A DNA stretch of 64,000 nt from Bacillota bacterium (GCA_023429995.1 JAEZCE010000001.1:6641-70640), one strand, 5' to 3'; counted from the first letter of the stretch, positions 49,500 to 59,100 are shown. Made by a program: numbers and translations. The notes: generated from the letters alone by a model not told the origin.

Positions 49500-50474
49500 T
49501 CAGCATTCAGCTTGAAATACTAATGTAGTACCGACATTGTTCGCTATAAATGCTTTCGGCATTGCCTGGGCAATCTGGTGGATGGCTGACCAACCCGTGC
49601 AGTGACCCGGCATAAGATAGGTTGGATTCATTTTTTGTAATTCAGTAATTGTAGCAGGAATAATTTTTTCGAAAATTCCACCCGTTAAATGGAAACCACC
49701 CAATACGGCATAAACTTGTTGGCAATGAGTCAGAATCTGAGCATATCGAATGGTGTTGATAATTCCGGAATGGCAACAACCTGTAATTACAACCAGTCCC
49801 TTTCCCCGCACATTTACAATGATGCTCTGATCATCCATTATGAACGGATCATTTTCCCATTGGCCGTTCCGTTTTGTATAGTGGACAGGAAATCCGGTTT
49901 CAAATTTCGTCGTTCGGGCAATTTCGCCGGAAACGAGAATTAAGTTATCAACCAGCGGAGTTGGATCGCTCTTTTGAACCAAAACAATTTTCTCCTGTTG
50001 CGAAGCGGCTAATTTGGGAGCCGAAACATTCACTTCATGCCCACCCGGCATTATCAATTTTCTGTCTAAAAAAGCGTCGGGATGAAATACAAGCGGTACT
50101 CGAGTTGAGCCTAGCTTCTCAAGCAGACTCGGTAAGCCCATTGTGTGATCAACGTGACCATGACTGATTACAATCGCTTGGATATCGTCTATCTTAATCC
50201 CCAAGGCGCCCATGTTATGTAAGATGCCGTTAGGACTCATACCTGCATCCAATAATACAGTTGCTTGTTTATTTCCCCTTTTAACTTGGATTATCGCTGA
50301 AAAACCATGCTCCGCTAAAAGTGTGGAAAAACCATCATCTGCGCTAAGTGGGGATTTAGCACTATCAAATCGATGGACAATTTCATTCCCCGTCATAAAT
50401 AGGTCGACTGTATTATCCATGATGATCGTTATTTTTACTTCATCAACTTCGAATAGTGGATTGTCTTTCTTCAT
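49500..50474 (-). CDS. MBL-fold metallohydrolase (COG1237-type)
   Basis: A 324-aa cytoplasmic metallo-beta-lactamase-fold hydrolase. The metal motif is VISHGHVDHTMGL (HxHxDH). Further ligands are in VVITGCCHSGIINTIRYAQI, and LGGFHLTGG and MPGHCTGW follow. COG1237 includes a methanopterin-pathway phosphoribosyltransferase, but most bacterial members have no assigned reaction. Its start is uncertain: ATG 50474 has only a weak GAAGTGAAG. It is co-oriented with the CGGC gene and downstream of arsR. Confidence 0.82.
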   Translation of the reverse strand: MKKDNPLFEVDEVKITIIMDNTVDLFMTGNEIVHRFDSAKSPLSADDGFSTLLAEHGFSAIIQVKRGNKQATVLLDAGMSPNGILHNMGALGIKIDDIQAIVISHGHVDHTMGLPSLLEKLGSTRVPLVFHPDAFLDRKLIMPGGHEVNVSAPKLAASQQEKIVLVQKSDPTPLVDNLILVSGEIARTTKFETGFPVHYTKRNGQWENDPFIMDDQSIIVNVRGKGLVVITGCCHSGIINTIRYAQILTHCQQVYAVLGGFHLTGGIFEKIIPATITELQKMNPTYLMPGHCTGWSAIHQIAQAMPKAFIANNVGTTLVFQAEC

Positions 50475-50632
50475 AAGTATCTTCACTTCTTTTTGATTTT
50501 TGTGAATAATTTCGATACAAAGAACCATGCAAATTAATAATACTTTTTTTGTACCTTACACTTGACGCGCGCGATTCGATAGATTGTAGCAACTATGGAC
50601 TCACTCATGCAATACCTCCATTCTCTCGATAA

Positions 50633-50656
50633 GTCTATAAACATACACTTATAATT
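50633..50656. promoter_or_regulatory. ArsR operator before the MBL gene
   Basis: GTCTATAAAC and ACTTATAATT form an imperfect copy of the palindrome upstream of arsR (51049-51072), 160 nt before the MBL start. Confidence 0.48.
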
Positions 50657-50676
50657 AAGACAATTTTTTCCCCTGA

Positions 50677-51027
50677 TCATCGGCACTTGTTATTATATGG
50701 ACATTTATCACAAGAAAAATCGTATTGGCATTTCTCAAAAGCTTTGGTAAACAGATCATCAATTTCCTTTTTATATTCAGTCAATACATCCAAATTGATT
50801 GTATAGAAGACTCTAAAACCCCTTCGATTTTCCTCAAGAATCCCAATATTCTTCAGAATCTTGATGTGCTGAGACGCGGCAGGCTGAGAGATTCCCAGTT
50901 GTTGGGCCACATCAGAAACACAAAAGACTTCATCAGCATTCGAAGCAAGTATTTTGATGATTTGTAGCCTTTTTTCATCACCAAGGGATTTGAGGACTTC
51001 GGCCATGGTTTTTAAATGGTCTTTCAT
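50677..51027 (-). CDS. ArsR-family regulator with a C-terminal cysteine cluster
   Basis: A 116-aa regulator. The HTH has FCVSDVAQQLGISQPAASQH followed by ILKNIGILEENRRGFRVFYT. The C-terminus CQYDFSCDKCPYNNKCR holds four cysteines that could bind a metal or cluster. The perfect GTCTATA / TATAGAC dyad lies upstream, and a weaker copy precedes the MBL gene. It probably represses itself and the MBL-CGGC genes. Confidence 0.88.
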   Translation of the reverse strand: MKDHLKTMAEVLKSLGDEKRLQIIKILASNADEVFCVSDVAQQLGISQPAASQHIKILKNIGILEENRRGFRVFYTINLDVLTEYKKEIDDLFTKAFEKCQYDFSCDKCPYNNKCR

Positions 51028-51048
51028 TACGATACCCCTTAATTATAA

Positions 51049-51072
51049 GTCTATAGTTATTATCTTATAGAC
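51049..51072. promoter_or_regulatory. ArsR autoregulatory operator
   Basis: GTCTATA (51049-51055) and TATAGAC (51066-51072) are perfect inverted repeats with a 10-nt spacer, 22 nt upstream of the start. Confidence 0.62.
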
Positions 51073-51203
51073 ATAATGATTTGTCAAGTCTACCCGTTGA
51101 TGATACCAGCTTTTCTTTTGTTTATCGGTACATGTCTTTTACAATTTACGATGATATTTACAGAGATAAAATCGCGTCTTTTTGCCATTTAACTTGAATA
51201 ATG

Positions 51204-51241
51204 AAAAATCCTAAGCCAGCTATTGCTAACGTAGGATTTTT
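51204..51241 (-). terminator. Terminator of the Cus-type operon
   Basis: AAAAATCCTA and TAGGATTTTT pair; on the minus strand the stem itself ends in TTTTTC. It lies 40 nt after the last operon gene. Confidence 0.72.
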
Positions 51242-51280
51242 CTATGCCGTAACTAAATGACGGAAATGAACGAGATTAGC

Positions 51281-51838
51281 CTACATTTTCATTTTCTTCA
51301 TGGCATCATCATAGCTTTCATTGCTTTTTTGATTCTTTTTTGATGCAGTCAATACATCCGGCAACGCCTTCCTGTTATCTCCGCTTACGACGGCGATTTG
51401 CCAGTTAAAGTCGGTTTTGTTTTCCAGCTCATTGAAAGGAATACTGAAATCTACCATATCTTTGTCTACCATGACTTCACCATTGATGGCGTGACTGGCT
51501 CCGGTTTTGACATTTTTCAGGGTCGTTTCCCATTTGCCGTTCTGATTGATCACCGATAAAATATAATCGGCGCCAATTTGGGGCCATTTTCCGCCGGTTT
51601 CTTTATTCATATCAGTATCGAGTCCCACCATCCAACCGGCTTTATCATCAACTTTAGCGGGAACAGCCCTCTTGGTGGTCAAAAAGATCGTCACTTTTTT
51701 CTCATAAAAGGTGGTGCTCATTTTCTGGGGAATCAAATAATCTTTGAACCCTGCCGTCATTGACTCGGCAAAAGCCAGCAAACTGAAACCTAAAACCACC
51801 AAACTGCCAATCGTTACTAACCCTAATCCTTTTTTCAT
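51281..51838 (-). CDS. Periplasmic protein coupled to the Cus pump (CBM9/DOMON-like)
   Basis: A 185-aa exported protein. The signal peptide MKKGLGLVTIGSLVVLGFSL is cut near AFAE. The beta-rich body has WMVGLDTDMNKETGGKWPQI then GADYILSV and VDFSIPFNELENKTDFNWQI, resembling the CBM9/DOMON-like sandwich of heme- or sugar-binding proteins. It ends in a Lys/Met-rich tail (YDDAMKKMKM). Its ATG overlaps the pump stop as ATGA, so it is translationally coupled. This suggests a metal-related periplasmic helper. The exact role is unknown. Confidence 0.75.
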   Translation of the reverse strand: MKKGLGLVTIGSLVVLGFSLLAFAESMTAGFKDYLIPQKMSTTFYEKKVTIFLTTKRAVPAKVDDKAGWMVGLDTDMNKETGGKWPQIGADYILSVINQNGKWETTLKNVKTGASHAINGEVMVDKDMVDFSIPFNELENKTDFNWQIAVVSGDNRKALPDVLTASKKNQKSNESYDDAMKKMKM

Positions 51839-54800
51839 TGAAAATCCCCTTTCATCTTTCGTAATGTCCTTTTCCGCCATAAGAGATATATCGCGGGATA
51901 AACCGCCAATTCCATCAGGAACGATACCAAAATACCCCCAACCATCGGCGCCGCGATTCGTTTCATCACATCAGCGCCGGCTTCTGAAGCCCCGGCCCAC
52001 ATGATAGGCAACAGACCCATAAACATTACCGCCACTGTCATCATCTTCGGCCGGATCCGTTTGACCGCTCCTTCATGGATAGCTTCTTTCAAATCGGCCA
52101 GGGTGTTCATCTTCCCTCCTTTCACTAAAGAATCAAAGGCCAAATCCAAATATAACAGCATAAACACTCCAGTTTCGGCATCCACCCCCAAAAGGGCGAT
52201 AATACCGCACCAGACCCCGATGGACAAATTGTAGTCCAGCAAGAAGAGCGTCCAGACCACGCCGATCAGTGAAAACGGCACGGCCAGCAAAATAATGGCT
52301 GTCTTCACATAAGATCGGGTGTTAAAATAGATCAACAGGAAAATAATCAGCATTGTCAGCGGTAAAATCACCATCATCCGCTGTTTAACCCGTTCCATCG
52401 ATTCGTATTGGCCGCTGTATACGATGGTATATCCCACGGGCAGTTTCACATTTTTACGGATAGTCTCTTTGAGATCTTTGACATAACTGCCGATATCACG
52501 GTCCCCGCTATCCACAAACACATATCCCGCCAGGCGGCCGTTTTCATCCCGGATCATGCCCGGACCGCTGGTTAAACTGATATCGGCCAGTTGCCCCAGG
52601 GGCACTTGCACCCCATTCATTGCCGTAATATAAACATGTTGGATCTTTTCCACCGTATCCCGTAACTCGCGTGGGTAACGTACATTAACCGGAAACCGTT
52701 CCCGGCCTTCAATGGTTTGGGTGATATTTTCACCGCCTACCGCGTACATCAGATTCATCTGAACTTCGGATACGGACAAGCCATAGCGGGCGATCTCATC
52801 GCGTTTCAAATTAATATCGACAAAGTAACCGCCGGCGGTCCGTTCAGCGTAAACGCTGCGGGTCCCTTGGACCATCGGCACATGCTCTTCGATCTGCTTG
52901 CCGATTTTTTCGATTTCGGCGATATCGTCACCATAGATTTTAATTCCCACCGGCGTCCGTACCCCGGTGGTAAGCATATCCATCCGGCCTTTAATCGGCT
53001 GCGACCACATGTTGACTTGACCCGGTATGGACAGGGCTTTATCGATCCGGGAAACCAGTTCGTCCTTGCTAACCTGATCGGGCCAGAAAATCCGGAACGG
53101 CCCCCGCATGAATCCGGGGAGAAAACTATACCATCTTTTTTGGACCGGCCACTCTGCCTCGGGTTTCAAAACGATGGTCGTTTCCATCATTGAAAAAGGC
53201 GCCGAATCGGTGGAGGTTTCGGCCCGTCCCGCTTTCCCGAAAACCGTCTCCACCTCCGGGAAAGATTTAATGATCTTATCCTGCACCTGCAAGAGTTTTC
53301 CGGCCTCGGTAACCGATATCCCCGGCAGGGTGGTCGGCATATAAAGGATCGAACCCTCGTTCAACGGCGGCATAAATTCGCTGCCGATGAAGAAAAACAA
53401 CGGCATGCTTAATACGAAGATCAATGCGGCGATGGTAATGATCCGCTTTGGGTATTTTAAGACAAAGTCAATCACCGGACCGTAAACCTTGAATAGCGCC
53501 TTGGAAATGGGATGCTTTTCCTCGGAATGGATCTGGCCCACCAGAATTTTATTAACCGTATTTCCCAGCCAGAGAGGTTGGATTTGAAATTTCTTGGGCC
53601 GGATGAGCAAGACCTGAATCGCCGGGACCAGTGTAATCGCCAGCACCGCGCCGAAGAACATGGCGAAGTTTTTGGTAAAAGCCAGCGGCCGGAAGAGCCG
53701 ACCTTCAACACCCTCCAGAGTAAAAATGGGTAAAAAGGAAACCCCAATCACGATCAGCGAGAAGAATGCGGGCCGTCCAACTTCCTTAATGGATTCAATC
53801 AGGACTTCCCGGTAATCTCCCTTTTCACCCTGGATTTGCCAGTGATGTAAATGTTTATGCCCGTTTTCAATCATCACAATCGAAGCGTCCACCATCGCTC
53901 CGATGGCGATGGCAATTCCGCCGAGAGACATAATATTGGAAGTCAGTCCCAGATACTTCATGGGAATGAACGATAACAACACTGCGATGGGAAGAGTGAT
54001 AATCGGGACCATAGCCGAGGGAATATGCATTAAGAAAATGAAAATCACCAGTGCCACGACGACCATTTCCTCAACCAGTTTTTTGCTTAAGGTATCAATC
54101 GACCGCTTGATCAAATCGGAGCGGTCATATACCGGAACGATTTCCACACCCTTGGGAAGTTTGACATCTTTCAGTTTTTCTTTCACCCCGTTGATGACAT
54201 TCATGGCATTTTCACCATAACGCATGATAATAATGCCGCCAACTGCTTCCCCTTCGCCGTTAAAATCGGCCAAACCCCGGCGCATATCCGGCCCGAAGCT
54301 GACGCTCGCCACATCCTTCACCTTGACCGGAAAGCCGTCCATCGATTTGAGAACCACCTCGCCGATATCATCTTTTCCCTTGATATAACCGCGTACCGTC
54401 ACCATGTATTCCCGCCCGGAAATGTCGAGCAATCTGGCGCCTACCTCCTGGTTGGCCTCCCGAAGCGCCTTCACCACCTCGCTGATGGACAGTTGATAGA
54501 CGGCAAGCGCATTGGGATTCAAAGTAATCTGGTATTGGTTGACAAACCCGCCGATGGAGGCGACCTCCGCCACCCCTTTGACCGATTGAAGCGTATATTT
54601 TAGGTGCCAATCCTGAAATTTGCGCAAATCCGCCAGGGAATTTTTGCCGCTTTTATCAACCAGGGCGTATTGATAGACCCAGCCCAGTCCGGTAGCGTCC
54701 GGCCCCAACTCCACTTTCACATCCGAGGGAAGTTGCGAATTCACTTTAGAGAGATATTCCAGCACCCGGGAACGGGCCCAATAAACATCCGCCCCATCGT

Positions 54801-55089
54801 CAAAGATAATATAAACGTAAGAATACCCATAATCCGAAAAAGCCCGGATATCTTTGACCTTGGGGGCGCCCAAAAGGGCGGAGACAATCGGATAGGTCAC
54901 TTGATCTTCAATAATTTGGGGCGGCCGGTCCCAACGGGCATAGACGATCACTTGGGTATCCGTCAGGTCCGGGATAGCATCCAGCGGAATCTGGTTCATA
55001 GCCCACATCGCCCAGAAAATGGCCCCGGTAATCCCTAAAAAGACAAAAGTTCTGTTCCTTGCACACCAATCAATGATCCGTTCTATCAT
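51835..55089 (-). CDS. cusA: Heavy-metal RND efflux pump (CusA/CzcA family)
   Basis: A 1084-aa proton-driven exporter. The N-terminus IIDWCARNRTFVFLGITGAI and SDYGYSYVYIIFDDGADVYW are typical of the heavy-metal class, as is TM4 AIGAMVDASIVMIENGHKHL with a single Asp. Two large periplasmic loops frame the 12 membrane segments. Met-rich SAPFSMMETTIVL fits copper/silver transport, although the metal is not decided. It lies in the order tolC, adaptor, pump, periplasmic protein. Confidence 0.93.
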   Translation of the reverse strand: MIERIIDWCARNRTFVFLGITGAIFWAMWAMNQIPLDAIPDLTDTQVIVYARWDRPPQIIEDQVTYPIVSALLGAPKVKDIRAFSDYGYSYVYIIFDDGADVYWARSRVLEYLSKVNSQLPSDVKVELGPDATGLGWVYQYALVDKSGKNSLADLRKFQDWHLKYTLQSVKGVAEVASIGGFVNQYQITLNPNALAVYQLSISEVVKALREANQEVGARLLDISGREYMVTVRGYIKGKDDIGEVVLKSMDGFPVKVKDVASVSFGPDMRRGLADFNGEGEAVGGIIIMRYGENAMNVINGVKEKLKDVKLPKGVEIVPVYDRSDLIKRSIDTLSKKLVEEMVVVALVIFIFLMHIPSAMVPIITLPIAVLLSFIPMKYLGLTSNIMSLGGIAIAIGAMVDASIVMIENGHKHLHHWQIQGEKGDYREVLIESIKEVGRPAFFSLIVIGVSFLPIFTLEGVEGRLFRPLAFTKNFAMFFGAVLAITLVPAIQVLLIRPKKFQIQPLWLGNTVNKILVGQIHSEEKHPISKALFKVYGPVIDFVLKYPKRIITIAALIFVLSMPLFFFIGSEFMPPLNEGSILYMPTTLPGISVTEAGKLLQVQDKIIKSFPEVETVFGKAGRAETSTDSAPFSMMETTIVLKPEAEWPVQKRWYSFLPGFMRGPFRIFWPDQVSKDELVSRIDKALSIPGQVNMWSQPIKGRMDMLTTGVRTPVGIKIYGDDIAEIEKIGKQIEEHVPMVQGTRSVYAERTAGGYFVDINLKRDEIARYGLSVSEVQMNLMYAVGGENITQTIEGRERFPVNVRYPRELRDTVEKIQHVYITAMNGVQVPLGQLADISLTSGPGMIRDENGRLAGYVFVDSGDRDIGSYVKDLKETIRKNVKLPVGYTIVYSGQYESMERVKQRMMVILPLTMLIIFLLIYFNTRSYVKTAIILLAVPFSLIGVVWTLFLLDYNLSIGVWCGIIALLGVDAETGVFMLLYLDLAFDSLVKGGKMNTLADLKEAIHEGAVKRIRPKMMTVAVMFMGLLPIMWAGASEAGADVMKRIAAPMVGGILVSFLMELAVYPAIYLLWRKRTLRKMKGDFQ

Positions 55090-55115
55090 CTACTGTGTCC
55101 TTTCCTTTCGATTGA

Positions 55116-56204
55116 TTACATCTTCATACCGCCCATGTTATCGGTTGCCGATTTTAACTGACTTTCCGAATCAATGAAGAAATTTGCCGCGCTGACCACC
55201 TTTTCTCCGGCTTTCACTCCGGAAATAACTTCATAAAATCCTTCCGCCCGCCGCCCGACGGCAAGCTCCCGAGGCTCAAAGTAACCATTCCCCGTATCGA
55301 CAAAGGCGATTTGACGCCCGCCGCTATCAATGACAGCTTCTTCCGGTAATGCCAGCACCGTCCCGATCGGCGCCTCGATTTCCGCATTGACAAAACCTTG
55401 GTGCGATAGCCGGCCATCACTGTTCTCCGCCAAAATACGCGTCCGGACACTTTGATTCCCCGGATCAACCACTGTATCGAGTGAGTCGATAACTCCATAA
55501 AAAATTTTCCCGGGTAATTGGGGACTGGAAAGGCGGACTCGTTGTCCCCGCTGAACGTAGGGCAGATCGTTGGGATAGACTTGAGCATAAATCCATGTCC
55601 GGGTTGAATTTTCCCCTTCAATCAGCGAATCATCCGGTTTCCCCCGCCCTGCCAGCGCTTTAATTTGGGCATCGCTATATCCGGCAATGATTAGCTTTTT
55701 TCTAGCCGCATCCAGCATCACCAGGGAGGTTCGCCGGCTGTCGTCGCCGTCCGTCAAACTTCGATAATATTGATATGCGCTTATATACTCCTGCTGGGAA
55801 GAGTATAGATCCGTATCATGAGAAATGACGCCGTAGGCCCGAATGAACCGCTTCAGGGTGCGTTTGCCAACAGCCTCCGTTTTCACGCCGATCAGTTGCT
55901 GCTTTCTGGCGTCAAGCTGAACCATACTATATCCGGCGAGTTTAGAGCCCTCTTGCCCCATATCCATAGCGTTCATGGAACCCATGGAGTCCATAGATTC
56001 TTGATCCATTTTCATGGGTTCGTTTGACGAATTACTACTCATTTCGATTTCACTCATGGAGTCCGCTCCCTTACCCATATCCATCCGGCTCATGGAATCG
56101 TCCACCAATGGCTTGGCCGGTTTTATTTGGTTATAAACTTTGATTCCCCCAAGGGACAGACCCAGCAATACGATAAACCCCACCACAAACCATTTTATTT
56201 TCAT
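55116..56204 (-). CDS. cusB: Cus-type RND periplasmic adaptor
   Basis: A 362-aa adaptor. The N-terminal anchor is MKIKWFVVGFIVLLGLSLGG. A striking Met/Ser/Asp-rich stretch follows at residues 38-85 (SMSRMDMGKGADSMSEIEMS, then QESMDSMGSMNAMDMGQEG), the kind of methionine segment that binds Cu(I) or Ag(I). Adaptor domains come next: YSMVQLDARKQQLIGVKTE and TWIYAQVYPNDLPYVQRGQR. ATG 56204 overlaps the tolC stop as ATGA. It ends TDNMGGMKM. It links the pump to TolC and may hand over metal. Confidence 0.9.
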   Translation of the reverse strand: MKIKWFVVGFIVLLGLSLGGIKVYNQIKPAKPLVDDSMSRMDMGKGADSMSEIEMSSNSSNEPMKMDQESMDSMGSMNAMDMGQEGSKLAGYSMVQLDARKQQLIGVKTEAVGKRTLKRFIRAYGVISHDTDLYSSQQEYISAYQYYRSLTDGDDSRRTSLVMLDAARKKLIIAGYSDAQIKALAGRGKPDDSLIEGENSTRTWIYAQVYPNDLPYVQRGQRVRLSSPQLPGKIFYGVIDSLDTVVDPGNQSVRTRILAENSDGRLSHQGFVNAEIEAPIGTVLALPEEAVIDSGGRQIAFVDTGNGYFEPRELAVGRRAEGFYEVISGVKAGEKVVSAANFFIDSESQLKSATDNMGGMKM

Positions 56205-57508
56205 AATTTCTCCCCCCACTGCAAAGCTTCCGCCGTGAAATAATCGAGATACACCCGTTGTTCCATTAAAAGCTGTTTGGTTTTTTCCAGAGCCAAAGAG
56301 GAATCATAGAAGGTTTGGAATGAATCGATCAATTCACCAAAACCAATCCGGTTCACCTGGTAATCCTTTAACGCCACTTCAAATCCTTGTTCTGAAGTTC
56401 TTTGAATGGTGGATTGATACAAAATCAATGTTTCATTCGCTTTCTTCAGTGCCGTATAGCGGGATTGAACTTCCCTGGCGACCATGTTTTCCGTTTCCTC
56501 CCGTTCCCGGGTCGCCCCTTCGCTCATCAAACCTGCGGCCTTCGCTAAAGGAATTTGCTTGGACGAAAGAAACAGGGGTAACGGAACCGAAATTCCCAGG
56601 GTATACGTTTTATCCCCACCGGACATAAAGTCGAGGGCTCCTTTGATCGTGAAGTCCGGGACGAGCTCTAATTTCATCTGCTCTCTCTCAGCCTTGGCGC
56701 TGCGTTCCATGGCTTCCTTCATCCGTATTTCCGGGAAATTGGCCAGAGCCCTGGTCAGGATTTCTTTTTCCGAAGGGATCTGGGTCAGAGGAGAGAGCGT
56801 ATAAGAAAAAGTAGTCTCTGGAAGAATAGTCCCTCCCAGCATAGCGGAAAGCTCAGCTATCATTCGGGCCCGTTCGGCTTCCATTCCCAAAATTTCCGTT
56901 TGAACCATGGCTTTCATATTGTTGGTCCGGATATATTCCGATAAAGTGGCTTTACCACCGCTATATTGAGCTGCAATCACCGCCCCCATGGCCTCCAGTT
57001 GCTTCTGTTTCCGCTTTTCCATGGCAAGGCTTACATCGATGGATGCAATACCGTAATACATTAAAGACACATCTTTTTTTAAACCCAACCGTTTCAGCTC
57101 ATAGCTTTCATTGGCGGCCTCCGCATCTGCCTGTTGCCGTTTGGAGGCGGCATTCAATTTGCCGGGAAAAGGAACCATCTGACTCAAGGCCACCTCTGTT
57201 CCTTGGGTTGATGAATCCATCACCGAGCCGAGCGGGTTGTTCATCGATTCCACCATCAACTCCGGATCGGGCAGGACGGATGCGGTCCGGATTTTAACTG
57301 CAGCCGAGTCGGCAGTTTTTTGGGCGGCAATAATTCCCGGATTGTTTGAAAGCGCAGTCGCTATCAAGGAAGATAAATTTTTCTCCGATGAAAATGAATT
57401 CGAATCGGCAAATGCCGATGTCCCGGCCGATAAAAGCAAGATTCCCAATCCAAAAGCAGCGATACTCTTGATCTTTCTCTGAGATAACGTTAAATTTCGC
57501 GGATTCAT
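56201..57508 (-). CDS. cusC: TolC-family outer-membrane protein of the Cus-type operon
   Basis: A 435-aa outer-membrane channel. Signal region SIAAFGLGILLLSAGTSAF is cut near AFAD. Two OEP repeats follow with coiled-coil helices (LIATALSNNPGIIAAQKTAD and LIDSFQTFYDSSLALEKTKQ). AAAGGAG precedes the start. It is the first gene of the operon, coupled to the adaptor by ATGA. A truncated two-component system lies immediately upstream, so the original regulator may be lost. Confidence 0.88.
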   Translation of the reverse strand: MNPRNLTLSQRKIKSIAAFGLGILLLSAGTSAFADSNSFSSEKNLSSLIATALSNNPGIIAAQKTADSAAVKIRTASVLPDPELMVESMNNPLGSVMDSSTQGTEVALSQMVPFPGKLNAASKRQQADAEAANESYELKRLGLKKDVSLMYYGIASIDVSLAMEKRKQKQLEAMGAVIAAQYSGGKATLSEYIRTNNMKAMVQTEILGMEAERARMIAELSAMLGGTILPETTFSYTLSPLTQIPSEKEILTRALANFPEIRMKEAMERSAKAEREQMKLELVPDFTIKGALDFMSGGDKTYTLGISVPLPLFLSSKQIPLAKAAGLMSEGATREREETENMVAREVQSRYTALKKANETLILYQSTIQRTSEQGFEVALKDYQVNRIGFGELIDSFQTFYDSSLALEKTKQLLMEQRVYLDYFTAEALQWGEKL

Positions 57509-57631
57509 TTGATGGACGCTCCTTTCATTTTCAATTAAAATTCTTTAATTTAACAAATAGGTTTACTAATGTTTCATGGTAGCCACAGACTGAAGTACTC
57601 ATCGGGCCTATTGAACTTCATAATCGAATTA

Positions 57632-57942
57632 TACCGACAAACCCCGCGGTTTCTTATTGTTCAAACTGATATTGCCGCCGTGATAACTAAGAATTGATTT
57701 TTACAATGGCCAATCCCAGGCCTGTTCCAGTTACTCGAGACCTGACATTAAATGTCAATTCCGGATATATCGAGCATCATCACATCCAAGATAATGAGAT
57801 CGGGCTTTGACGACTCAAATAATGCAACTCCCTCCTGACCGTTATTGGCAACCTCTACCTGAAAATTTTCATAGCTCAAAACTCGCTTTAAAGAACTGGC
57901 AATCATTTGATCATCATCGATGACTAAAATTTTTGGATTCAT
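57632..57942 (-). pseudogene. Remnant of a response regulator and histidine kinase pair
   Basis: The first 64 codons (57748-57942) are an intact receiver start (MNPKILVIDDDQMIASSLKR then LIILDVMMLDISGIDI) that stops after the phosphorylated Asp. The next bases on the same strand read, with a frameshift, SRVTGTGLGLAIVK and SILSYHGGNISLNNKKPRG, the last 30 residues of a kinase ATPase domain. A deletion has removed the regulator C-terminus and nearly all the kinase. It lies just upstream of the metal-efflux operon and may be the relic of its regulator. Confidence 0.72.
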
Positions 57943-58640
57943 TTCAATCTCCCTATTCTCAGTTTTAAAGTACTTATAAAATTTGCTCTTACTACATGAG
58001 TCTATCTTTAATTGGCGCAGTATGAGGGGTAACTTCCTCGTAAGTCATTATACCTACCGTATGTGAAGATTTTAAGGAGATCAAAATGTAAAAATTTTGG
58101 ATTTTTTTCGGTATTCCTATGGACACTCCACTTTTATATGATTCGTGACCCTCCTACCCCTCCTACCTCACAAACCCCTACCCACAGGCTTTTCCTTCGG
58201 CAAACGATCATCACGGAAGGGGCCACCCCCAATGTCATCAAGTGCTCTAAAAAATGGGAAAATAATGTTTGATTCCATCTTCACCCCACCGTGAACGATG
58301 GGGCTAGGTATATTAAAAAGCGTTCTAAAGGCCTTCCAGGCCTCGGTGTCGTGTTTTTATACATGACATTGGGTCCACCCCCCTTTTTGGTGTGACCCAC
58401 TAGCCGAAAACCGCTCCATTTGTGTAACCATGGTTCAGGAGGGGCAGGAGGACATAAAAAAAATGACCCCGGATAAAAACGGCCATCCATTATTCTTGAA
58501 GTTCTTTCTCTGTGTCTCCGTGTCTCTGTGGCAAATTGGGACCAGGATTTCACGAATTGATCGCCATTTTCACAGCGCCGGATTTAACGAATTTCCACTG
58601 AATTTCTTTCATCCGAAATTACTATGATTTTTTTCTTTCA
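57943..58640. other. Repeat-rich intergenic region
   Basis: No supported gene. It holds copy B of the 88-bp repeat (58277-58364), short pieces such as AATGTCATCAAG that also occur near 37716, and the phrase TCTGTGTCTCCGTGTCTCTG at about 58509. Confidence 0.6.
58277..58364. repeat. Dispersed ~88-bp repeat, copy B (inverted)
   Basis: Reverse complement of 37857-37943 with about ten changes, including CACCCCACCGTGAACGATGG and GGCCTCGGTGTCGTGTTTTT. Confidence 0.72.
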
Positions 58641-59035
58641 TAATTGATCCTTTTTTTACGAAAAGGATCCTTTTATTTCGGAAAAAACCCTTTTTCCCGT
58701 TCATTCAATCGTTTGAGTGGCGGAAAGGATCAATTTTGTCGTCCGGAGGATCAATCGGGTCATCCAAAGGATCATTTCCGTAACCGAATCGATCCCTTCT
58801 TCCCATAAAAAGTCCTTTCGGTCGTCCAAAAGATCGATCCGACTCCAAAAAAGATCCTTTTTCCCCTCCGATCGGTCCCTTTCCCTCCAAAAAGGATCAT
58901 TTCCGTGACAAAAATGATCCTTTCTGCCGTTGAAAGAATCCTTTCCGTCGCCAAAAAGATCTTTTCCGTAACGGAAAGGATCGCTTGACTCATTCAAAGG
59001 ATGCTTTCCGCGGTAAAACTGATTCTTTCTGTGAT
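58640..59035. repeat. Degenerate ~21-bp tandem repeat array (second)
   Basis: About 18 units of 20-22 nt, such as AAAAGGATCATTTCCGTGAC and AAAGAATCCTTTCCGTCGCC. The opposite strand gives a pseudo-protein of heptads (KDxF, for example DPFRYGKDLFGDGKDSF), which I do not call as a gene. The reverse complement shares GAAATGATCC and GGATGA with the array at 11008-11194. Confidence 0.7.
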
Positions 59036-59057
59036 TCAAGGGAGCGAAATAAAACAA

Positions 59058-59100
59058 GGGAGTGTCCTTACCACTTGAAAAGTAGTTTTGGGACACTCCC
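59058..59100 (-). terminator. ilvBH terminator
   Basis: A 10-bp stem GGGAGTGTCC / GGACACTCCC; TTGTTTTATTTC follows on the minus strand, 43 nt after the ilvH stop. Confidence 0.85.
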
